This document shows, piece after piece, positions 1 through 8,267 of a stretch of 64,000 nt of DNA. The translations under genes were made by a program, and so were the position numbers. Origin of the DNA: Maylandia zebra. Taxonomy: Eukaryota > Chordata > Actinopteri > Cichliformes > Cichlidae. How positions within the stretch are numbered: the stretch's first letter is position 1; each line of letters starts with the position of its first letter. The notes beneath the pieces are model-generated. The model worked only from the letters and a program-made list of their open reading frames with translations. It had not been told where the DNA came from and ran no database searches. The stretch spans positions 40,551,623 through 40,615,622 of the forward strand of contig NC_135172.1 in assembly GCF_041146795.1 (NCBI RefSeq). The letters run 5' to 3'.

Positions 1-32
1 CGCTCAATGAGCCCATTTTAAGAACGCATGAC

Positions 33-350
33 TCATCCCATCATTTCAATCACAGCGGGCAGCCTTGTGGGGGTTTGAACAGCCGATTCCGCTTTCTTTA
101 ATCTTCGATAAGCCAGGGCCAAGCCAGCTCCGATCAGCAAAAACCCTGTTATCATGGTTCCGAAAAGGTAGATAACTTCAATGTCCTCGATCGACAGTCC
201 CGCCAGGCACACGACCCTCCAGTTATGCCACCCGTCCATCGTGTATCCAGCAGGGAAAGTCCCTCCAGGACACTCAGACTCACCTGAGCTCAGGCTTCTC
301 GTTGAGAAGAGGGTGTCAATTTCATTCAGGGACCAGTTGATCAAATCCAT
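33..350 (-). pseudogene. Repeat-borne small membrane protein, diverged copy
   Basis: A 105-residue open frame beginning MDLINWSL. It is roughly 80% identical by eye to the first 105 residues of the protein at 6810-7418 on the other strand. It has an N-terminal part with two cysteines in a Pro/Gly-rich stretch, then one hydrophobic segment (about residues 62-84) followed by a basic YRRLKK stop-transfer patch. The coiled-coil tail of the longer copy is missing: the frame ends shortly after the membrane segment. Homology to the other copy seems to stop about 15 bases upstream of the ATG. I do not know a cellular function. It lies alone, outside any recognisable LTR element, so I read it as a remnant of a dispersed mobile unit. 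Confidence 0.55.
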
Positions 351-419
351 AATTCCTCTTTTTTTTATGAGGACTTATCACTGTTATCAATGGTGTGCTT
401 TTTATTGCAGTTAATCAAT

Positions 420-2160
420 TGAGTGTTCTTAAACTTTGGGTCCAAACATTCATTTGGATATTATTTTGACGTGCGCCAACCAACCTAAACATTTCAGAGT
501 AAGCACTCCTCATCATGGCAACAGCACTCCCCATCAGCAGTGGTCTCCCCCACCAGGAAGATTTGCCACACCTTTAAAACTGCTTAGGAGCAGATTGAAG
601 AACATAATAAAGTTCAGCCCATCGACTTAAACTCCAAACTCCACAGACCAAAATCCAGCTGAGCATCTGCATGAACAAGCTGAATCTTTCCAGACGCCAC
701 AGCAAACACAAATGTGTCAGAGCTGCTTTTGCACCACAATGAGGATCTACACAATACTGGCTTTAATGTTACGGTCGATCAGTTTATGACCTCAATCTTA
801 ATAATGACTGCCAGGAATGAAGACAACACTTTGGCACAAGGCTCGTTTTGACATGTGTCTTTTATACTTTGAAAGTTTAAATAATTTATGATGGGTTTAC
901 TGGTTATGGGAGGACTCGGCCTCAAAGTGTGCCTAATAGCTTGTAAAAGTGCCTAGCTGCATTCTATTACTGCCAAACCATGAAGGACATCTACAAATGT
1001 CCGTAAGCTTCTGGGTGAGTATGGGCGATGAAGTAAGGTCATTTTAGAACCAATCCCTGTCTAGGTCTTCACACACCTTCTTCACATGTTTAACTGACTG
1101 CGCGATCATGGTTGTCTTTCAGAACAGAGACATGCCCAGTGGTAAGTTGTTAAAACACTAAATGCACTATCAGATTGATCGAGTTTGCCTTAAGCACACT
1201 GACTTTTAGTAGATGTGATTTCATATCAGGCTGAAATAAAACAAAGGTGTTCCTTCAATGTGTGTAACAAGTCATATCCTGGATAAATCTTATACTGTTT
1301 ATTAAAAAAATGGGGCTTCATCTTGCTTCTGTCTTTCATTATTTATAAGCTGGCTTGCAAAGGGTAGGTATTATGTGTCATTGAATTTTTAATTAGCTGT
1401 TAGGGCACCAATTAATTAACACATTGTCCCGTTTGTGGTGATTGGAGACTAAGCTGTTTACACAGACATATATGATTTTTGTCATTACAGACGTGTGTGT
1501 GTAAGAGAGAGATTTTAGGTTGTATCTTACTTGTGTTTTGTTGGGCATAAAATCGAGGTTGCCCAAAATGTTGCAATCGAGGTTGGGCCTGTGGATAATG
1601 GGGTGGATTCCATCTTTGCTGTGGTCTAATAAAAACGGGGATGGGAACCGGCTGGTAGTACGGCTGGATGGGTGGACTGCTCAGTGGACTTTGGAACGAG
1701 GGGTTGCTTCTCTGCTGAGGCGCTGCTGAGTAATGAAACAGTGAAATGAGAACGCACTCTGAACATCTTTATCACACTGTAAAGAATCACGTGTCACAAA
1801 GTGCTTGTAATGTTTTAAATAGTTTTCACGTATGTGCTTGAGGAAGGAAATTAACGATATTACAATATGATTTGCAGTATTTTAAATAAAAATGTAATAT
1901 ACGTTTTATTACACAGTGTGCCTTCTCTTGCAAATACACTCAAATAACAAGTGCAGGGAGGTGTAGTCAGTAATTATAGCTGTACAACAAGACCACGTTA
2001 TCGTACGTGTATTATTAACATGAGATCGTCTTTAAAATTATAGTTACAGTGAATACCTGTATCACACTAGGAGATAGTCATATTGGCAGATGTTTTCAGA
2101 TACTCTTTCAGTTCACATGTTACTGTATTCAAATATCATCCTATAATAACTCCTCGCTGA
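420..2160. other. No gene recognised
   Basis: AT-rich sequence lying 3' of the visible exons of TRIM25-like copy A. I looked on the minus strand for the linker and SPRY exons that follow the equivalent exon in copies B and C and saw none. Short open frames here have no recognisable motif. Confidence 0.5.
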
Positions 2161-2171
2161 TATAAACTTAC

Positions 2172-4603
2172 CAGAATTTGGCTGGGATTCACTACCTCCA
2201 GCACTTTCTGGTCTGGAGACAGGAGCTGCTGTTTCACCTGTTAAAAACAAAGGTTACATTTAAAGAGTGCTTCCCAAAATACTTCCCAAGAAATAGTCAC
2301 CACTGAAGAAGAATAAATTCATGAGCATTTAACAGAAAATCCTCAACAGTATTTTCCACAAGACAGAAACTCACCAGAATCCCCAAATGCACCAGTGTTA
2401 AGATCTGCATCAGAACGTGAAAATGATTGGCTTCGTTAATCTTTTAGAATATTAATCCAAATTTAAATTTTCTGCTAATGCGTGCCTGCACACAGACCTG
2501 CTTTAAAGAATGGTAATCTGGCCTCAACTGGCTGTTTAAGCATCTCCATCAGAGTCTCCCTCAGGGCTGCAGCAAAGCTCTGCGTCGCTATCACCTTCTT
2601 GGAGTCCAGATTGATTCGAGGCACGTGAGGCTCAAACTTTACAACTTTGGGCAACACAACTGAAGCCTGTGGGGGGCAAAAGAAAGGTTTTTATTTAAAC
2701 TTCCTAATTATTTAACTTAACCACGCCCATTCTATCTTATTCTTTAGTTTAAGTTTTCCACGGGTGTTCGTCTCACCTGTAGAAAAGCCGAGGTTTGGGA
2801 TTGACTCATCAGCCTGTTGATATCTTCTCTGGCTTTTCCCATCCTATTATAGTTTTCGTCGAACTTCTTTGTGAGATCCCGAAGTTTCATCTGACCGAGC
2901 TCCAGCTCACGGTCCACCTCAGTTTGGGCCTCGCGTTCATCTTGAGCCAAGATGTCCCTCATCTGCTGATAGACAGCTGCGAGTGCCGTCTTTCTTTTGT
3001 TTGCTCCATCCTGGAACAGTGACAATAAGATATGACAACAGTGAGTTTTTCATAGTTACTGCCAGCACATTTACTTTGTCTCTGTATGACATGTGGAAAT
3101 TACCTTCAGCATACTCTGCATGTTGTTCATTTGAAACACAACATTTTCAGTCTTCTCCATTTTCTCATTCAGCAAACCCAACTTGTCTCTGAGGTCAGAC
3201 TATAAGAACAGACACAGAACAGCTTAAGTGCACAAATTCCATACAGACACTGCTCAGAGGGCCTGGAGAACTTTGCAAGTAATGCTTTGACTGCATGTCC
3301 ACCATCTGCATTATTCCATTATTTCATTTTTCCACTACATCTTACATGCGGAAATATTTTGAATTGTTAAACTTTATTTATAATGAGGTCATTCTTATCT
3401 GTTTCTAGTGTTGCCTTGACTAGAGATGTGTGGGCCAAAGTCATTGAATCAGATATTGTGGAAAAAGAAGTGTAATACAACCTGATCCATCAGCCTAAAG
3501 CAGTGGTGTTAAATATACAGCCTGAGATCAAAGCAGACACAGCTCAATGCCTGGCATACAACACTAAGAAAAACTTGTTAAAGCAAGGAAGACTTGAACT
3601 TGGCTGTCATTTACAAACAGTTGTACACAAGGGTCCCTTTTCAGGTATGAACCCACTTCCATCTTTTTTATACAGATGGAATGTTTCCTCTCCAGGAAGT
3701 CAGCTGACTGTCATCTTTGTTTAAAGATATACACACCAACATATTGATTTATAATATTACAAATTAAATAAGTTAAAACATGTATGAATTAAGGAGAAAC
3801 AGTTAACTCTGTACATAAGTCAGTTTAATACAGTATAATCGTCAATGTGAATGCAAACACACCTCCTTCAGGTTCCTCTGCTCCTCCGGAGTTAAGAAGG
3901 AGCATCCTTTGTGGATATGCTGGAGGCAGAAGCTGCAAATCAGACGGTCATGCTGGCTGCAGAAGAACTCCATCAGCTTGTGGTGGTCGGAGCAGATGCG
4001 CTCCGACAGGTCTCCGACAGGCTCGCTCAGCTCGTGGAGATGGAAGACGGGGTTTTCCCGGTGAGGGCGCAGGTGCTCCTCACAGTAAGACGCCATGCAG
4101 GTGAGGCAGGTCTTCGATGCTTCTGCTTCCATGCAGGTATCACAGCGGATGACATCGTCTTTCTCCGCTTCGCTCTCTTCTTCGCTTTCTTCTTCTCTCT
4201 CCTCTTCGCTCACTTCTTCGCTCTCCCCTTCGCTCGCTTCTTCGCTCTCCCCTTCGCTCGCTTCTTCGCTCTCCTCTCCTCTCTCCTCTTCGCTCTCATA
4301 GCCTCTCTCCTCTTCGCTCTCCTCTTCATTCAGGTTGTCTTCGCTCTTGCTCGATCTCAATTTAAAGGTCTCCACGACGGCGATGAGGACCGTGTTTTTC
4401 TTCAGCTCGGGTTTGGTGTCGAACACCGTTCGACACTGAGGGCAGCTGTACGAGTCCTCCCAGCTGGCGAGCAGGCAGTCCTGGCAGAAGTTGTGTCCGC
4501 AGGGGATGGTCACCGGACAGTCAAAGGTGCTCAGACAGATGCTGCAGGTCAGCTCATCCTCCAGACTCATGATAGAAAACTGAGACTCGTCCACTTCGGC
4601 CAT
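2172..4603 (-). CDS. trim25: TRIM25-like E3 ligase, copy A (partial, no SPRY in window)
   Basis: Minus-strand exons 4603-3863, 3199-3104, 3010-2777, 2666-2498, 2404-2375 and 2237-2172 join in consistent phase with GT-AG borders. They encode about 445 residues. The RING finger (C3HC4, from C20: [17 protein letters not shown]) is followed by an acidic Glu/Ser repeat, two B-boxes (CDTC...CLTCMASYC and ERIC...CSFC), and a coiled coil carried by the 96-nt and 234-nt exons typical of TRIM genes. Known TRIM25 is a cytosolic E3 ubiquitin/ISG15 ligase that activates RIG-I signalling. The start MAEVD is chosen because it matches the TRIM25 N-terminus and lies just inside a splice acceptor; the frame stays open slightly upstream. 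The last exon ends at a GTAAGT donor, so the gene should continue, but linker and SPRY exons are not seen between 1 and 2171. They are lost, beyond the left edge, or displaced by repeats. Confidence 0.85.
4156..4338 (-). repeat. In-frame acidic minisatellite in copy A RING exon
   Basis: Tandem imperfect units, with a 24-nt unit clearest at about 4212-4260, encode repeated Ser-Glu-Glu blocks between RING and B-box 1. Copies B and C have only a short Glu-poor linker here, so the expansion is specific to copy A. The opposite strand is also open because of the simple composition, but shows no domain. Confidence 0.8.
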
Positions 4604-4816
4604 GATGGGACTGACGCGAATGAAGCTGCGAGGCACAAACAAAACTTATCATTACATCAGATAATCAACGAAGGCCAACCCCTCCTGCACCAAAACTCAG
4701 AACAGCCATTTTACTGCAGTAAAGTTCATGACGTTGCACATAAATAACCAATAACAAAGAATCCACGCGGAGCTGCTGTCTGCAAAACAAAACACTGCAG
4801 ACCGCTTTATACTCAC

Positions 4817-4870
4817 AGGCCTCTGCTGCGCGTGATGAAAACTAGAGTTTCTTCTGGCTATAGAAAAAAC
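4817..4870 (-). other. Probable 5' non-coding exon of TRIM25-like copy A
   Basis: The ATG exons of all three copies are preceded by a splice acceptor (tgcctcgcag or tgcctcacag about 25 bases before the ATG), which implies a separate 5' UTR exon. At 4817 a GTGAGT donor follows a G+C-richer stretch on the minus strand. The upstream limit is a guess. Confidence 0.35.
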
Positions 4871-5249
4871 AGTCTTCCTGCTTGCGTAACAGGACTCGTG
4901 ATACAGGTTCCACCCTCCGAGCGCACGTCAGAGCCAAATAATTTTTTTTATGAACACATTCTGATTCTCGCTGTGAGAAATAAATGAGTTATTTCTCATC
5001 CCTTTTTACACATTCAAAACATTTTTTAAAATGGAAAACGGTGAAAAAGTCTGTTCGAAGAGAGTCGTGTGCCCGCTTTAACCTAAAACGTACCTGCTCC
5101 TTATGCCACCTGTCCTTCTGAAAAGAAAGACATGTTTTTTTCTTGTCTTTTTTTTTTTTTACTAGTAATCACTGGTGAATTCAGAAGACATATTTTTTAA
5201 ACTAGAATAAATGAATTGTAGCAATAATTTACCAAATACACTTACTTAC

Positions 5250-5971
5250 ACTCTGATCCACAAGTATTTGGACAGTTACAGAGGTTGTGTGACTTTACCG
5301 CTGTATACAACTATAGTGGATTTTAAATGAAAAATAAATCAAGCTGTGACTGAAGTTTTGAATTTCAGGTTAAATTCAGGGGGTTAATCAGAATATTACA
5401 TTATCTGTTTAGAAATTACAGTAATTTTTTATGCATAGTTCTCCATGTTCAGAGACTCAAAAGTCCCTGGATAATTAACTTGACCAAGAACCAAGAACAT
5501 TCTTGATTGTATCACTGTCGAGGTCTGCAATCACGAGATGCCTTCATAAATGTAAATCCAGACGGTTTAGAACAAGATGAAAACCACTAGTTACACTAGG
5601 AAACTGGAACAACAGGTTAGGAAAAGTATGAAGAAGGGGAGACACAGCTCATGATCTGAAACAGACGACATCATCCGTCAAACATGGTGGAGGCAACATT
5701 ATGGCACAGGCCTGTACGACTGTCAGTGGAGCTGGCTCGCTGTTAATAATGTGACTGCTGATAGAAGCCACAAGATGAATTGTGAGGTATACGGAGTTAT
5801 ACTCCCTGCTCAGATTCAGCCAAATGTTGTAAAAAGGAGTGGACCCTTTACACTGCAAATAGATAATAACCCAAAACATATGGGAAAAGCAACATTTGGT
5901 TATGCCTAGCTGAGTGCTGGCAGGCACTGACTGCAAATGATTTTCTTCCAAACATTAAAAAGCAATCTTGA
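5250..5971 (+). pseudogene. Tc1-like transposase fossil, interrupted by BEL element
   Basis: Degenerate plus-strand frames read VKHGGGNIM followed by a DNNPKH motif, the usual layout around the second Asp of Tc1-family DDE transposases. Stops and frameshifts abound. The young BEL/Pao element landed near its 3' end; the fossil appears to resume at 11075 after the second target duplication. Ends and terminal repeats are not certain. Confidence 0.6.
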
Positions 5972-6391
5972 TGTTGTAAAGGCTCACCTTTCAGCACATT
6001 CACTTCACCAGATGCACCTTGTTTCTTTTCCTCACCTTTGATTGGGTGTGGTGCTTGGCCTTAATTGCACTCACCTGTCACTCGTTATATAAGGACTGCA
6101 CTCACCTACCCCTCACTCTTTCTTCACTCCCACATGGGGCGGCAGCTGAGGTGAGTTTCTCTTTGAGTCTCCTGAGTTCATGTATCATTTTGAGTTACTT
6201 AAATCGTACTTTATGTCCTTTTTAGAGAGAGCAGTCCATGTGTGTCTTTCTTTCCTTCCTTCTTTGCCTTATTGATTTGGAGAATAAAAGGAAAACCCTG
6301 AGAATAATTAGATGACTGCTTATTCTTATTCTAACCGGATGAGCCCATGATGCTGATTGCTTAAGCCCTGAACCTTCCTTCCTTCAAAACA
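5972..6391 (+). repeat. 5' LTR of BEL/Pao element (420 bp)
   Basis: Starts tgttgtaaagg and ends ttcaaaaca. It contains a TATA-like ttatataagg and an aataaaagg polyadenylation-type signal. It differs from the 3' LTR only by a 2-bp and a 4-bp length change in short repeats (gtgtgt and the ttcc run). Confidence 0.9.
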
Positions 6392-6408
6392 TGGTCCTCC
6401 GAGCCGGA
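6392..6408 (+). promoter_or_regulatory. Primer-binding site, tRNA-Tyr-like
   Basis: The 17 bases tggtcctccgagccgga begin exactly at the end of the LTR. Their reverse complement matches the remembered 3' end of eukaryotic tRNA-Tyr with one mismatch and includes the terminal CCA. Confidence 0.6.
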
Positions 6409-6422
6409 GTGGTATTAGCGTC

Positions 6423-6725
6423 ATGGATTCAAAGCAGCCATTGACTGAAGGTTTGAGAAGATCCATTCGTGATAGTCGACCTCCTGCCTACCTGCAGCAG
6501 TATGACGTTCAGTATCCTGGAGCTAGAAGAGCTACATGTGAGACAGAGAGTCAAACAGAATGCCAACATAGTGACAAAGACACACATGGGCTGCAGGATC
6601 CTGTCGGAGAGTCAGAAAGACAACCAGAGACATCCCCTGCTCCTTTACCCACCAATCAAGATGAGCTCTCAGCGAAGGCGGTCGCACTTTCTCCTCTCCT
6701 CCTCACCCTTATCTTCCCTGCTTAG
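6423..6725 (+). CDS. BEL/Pao N-terminal Gag-like ORF (interrupted)
   Basis: An ATG 15 bases after the primer site opens a 100-residue frame starting MDSKQPL, with an RRSIRDSRPPAYLQQY stretch like the basic N-termini of BEL Gag proteins. The last roughly 15 residues are hydrophobic and probably come from the nested insertion that begins near 6666. An open, coiled-coil-like continuation (RELLMTMREIRQF) appears after the insertion near 8128, but in a shifted frame. Confidence 0.5.
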   Translation: MDSKQPLTEGLRRSIRDSRPPAYLQQYDVQYPGARRATCETESQTECQHSDKDTHGLQDPVGESERQPETSPAPLPTNQDELSAKAVALSPLLLTLIFPA

Positions 6726-6809
6726 CCTCTATGTCCTTGTCCTGTCTTGCGTGCATTACTTTCCCTGGAACAGCCTCTCACTGTCGTTCTCTAAACCTAA
6801 AAGAGAATT

Positions 6810-7418
6810 ATGGATTTGATCAACTGGTCCCTGAGTGCTATTGACACCCTTTTCTCAATGAGAAGTCGGGGCTCGGGAGAGCCTGAGTGCCCTGGAGGGA
6901 CTTTCCCTGCCGGTTACACGATGGACGGGTGGCAGAACTGGAGGACCGTGTGCCTGGCGGGACTGTCGATCGAGGACGCTGAAGATATCTACCTATTCGG
7001 AACCATGATAACAGGGTTCATGCTGATCGGCGTTGGCCTAGCCCTGCTTTATCGGAGAAATAAGAGAGCGGAACCGGCTGTTCAAACCCCCACATGGCTG
7101 CCCGCTGGATTCGAAGCGCGGGGACGAGGTGCGACCTCTCACAACGAACGTAATATGGTCAACACCTTGGAGACGCTTACTGCTGCTGTGAAGGCTCAAA
7201 ACAACACCATTGAGCGTATGAGGGGAAACATCAGAGAAAGGCCTGCTCAAAATGACACCCTTGAGCGACAGTTGGAAAACATCGCGGAACGGATCACTGC
7301 AGTTGTGAAGTCTCAGAATCAAAAGACTGACAACACCTTGGAACTGAAGTTTGATACCATCATGGGGAGGCTCGCAGCTCTTCAACGCGAAGTTGAGGGA
7401 CCTGTCTCAGAGTGCTAA
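6810..7418 (+). CDS. Small single-pass membrane protein with coiled-coil tail (repeat-borne)
   Basis: An intact 202-residue frame beginning MDLINWSL. The N-terminal about 60 residues have Cys residues in CPGGTFPAGY and VCLAG contexts. One strongly hydrophobic segment follows (about 62-84, LFGTMITGFMLIGVGLALLY) with basic residues after it (RRNKR). The C-terminal about 90 residues are heptad-like with repeated ERxxxNIxER blocks, predicting a cytoplasmic coiled coil. No signal peptide is obvious. I do not recognise a function; I believe similar predicted proteins occur often in fish genomes but cannot verify this. Sharing of sequence with 33-350, most densely around the membrane segment, suggests the protein was under selection while the unit spread. 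It could also be a domesticated or accessory envelope-like product. Confidence 0.6.
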   Translation: MDLINWSLSAIDTLFSMRSRGSGEPECPGGTFPAGYTMDGWQNWRTVCLAGLSIEDAEDIYLFGTMITGFMLIGVGLALLYRRNKRAEPAVQTPTWLPAGFEARGRGATSHNERNMVNTLETLTAAVKAQNNTIERMRGNIRERPAQNDTLERQLENIAERITAVVKSQNQKTDNTLELKFDTIMGRLAALQREVEGPVSEC

Positions 7419-8095
7419 AATTCGAGCTGCTCACAAAACAGAAATTAACAATATTCAACATTCGGACACCACGGCGCCAGCTGCAGGCCCAAGGCTGGAG
7501 CCCACCAAAACAACTCCCTGATAACGACTGTGTGATGACTATTCTTCCCGTCCCATGAAGGCCACCTGGGTTGGCTGGCAGACTGTTTACTTAGCCTGAT
7601 AGAGCGAAGGACACTGTCTCCGCTGAACTCTGGACACGCACACACATACACTTACACTGATAAGCACACACTCATCCCCCCTCCCTTCCAAACGCCTTCG
7701 ATGCTTGTTTCCTGAAGGGGCAGCACGGCGGGTCTGTGTGCCGCGCTGGAATGGTAGCGCTGTGCAGGGTGGCTGCTGTGTTCGCTTCGGATTACTCCTC
7801 AACCCCCACCCACCCCTGTGGCTTATCATGTCTTCACAATGTTGTGCTGTGGACATTTATGTGCTTCTTGTGCAGAGGAGTTTTTTTGTTTCCTGTTCTC
7901 ATGCTGTCCTACCATGGAAGCATAGCATGAGTAGGGGTCTCTTTTTTTCCTCTTGTACTTTCCCCAGTGTAGTGTACATTTCAATGTTTTTTTCTGATTC
8001 TACCAATCTCTGACCTGTATCCCCATGTAATGTTTGTGCTATATGTGTAAGGTCGGGGGGGTCCTATTTCACTGCAGGGCAACCTGCATGTGACG

Positions 8096-8121
8096 AATAA
8101 AGCTTTGATTGATTGATTGAG
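8096..8121 (+). terminator. Polyadenylation signal and short GATT tail of nested unit
   Basis: AATAAA at 8096-8101 is followed by gctttgattgattgattga. This layout is common at the 3' end of fish LINEs and marks the probable right border of the nested insertion. Confidence 0.5.
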
Positions 8122-8267
8122 GTGATGAGGGAACTCCTGATGACAATGAGGGAGATTAGGCAATTCATGATTCAGTTATCTCCTCCCCATTCTCACAGTT
8201 CCTCCAGATCTTCGATTCACACTGTCTCTGATGAAAGCAAACACATCAGCAACATGAGCAGTTCCCA

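Larger units (their letters stand above)
6666..8123 (+). mobile_element. Nested retroposon-like insertion carrying a membrane-protein gene
   Basis: Inferred from four observations. The BEL Gag reading is interrupted here. The segment carries the 6810-7418 ORF, which has a relative at 33-350 outside any BEL element. It ends with AATAAA (8096-8101) and a short gattgattgattga tail, like 3' ends of fish non-LTR elements. The hexamer gatgag flanks it at 6660-6665 and 8124-8129 as a possible target duplication. Borders are approximate. No reverse transcriptase is encoded, so it would depend on other elements. Confidence 0.5.

Noticed and set aside
4095..4301. Ser/Leu-rich plus-strand ORF
   Set aside because: Product of the acidic minisatellite read on the wrong strand.
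3911..4747. Long plus-strand ORF opposite the copy A RING exon
   Set aside because: Mirror frame of a real coding exon; similar mirror ORFs occur at 19708-20415 and 34609-35235 and none shows a domain.
7587..8013. Overlapping ORFs between 7587 and 8013 on both strands
   Set aside because: They lie in the 3' untranslated part of the nested unit and show no motif.
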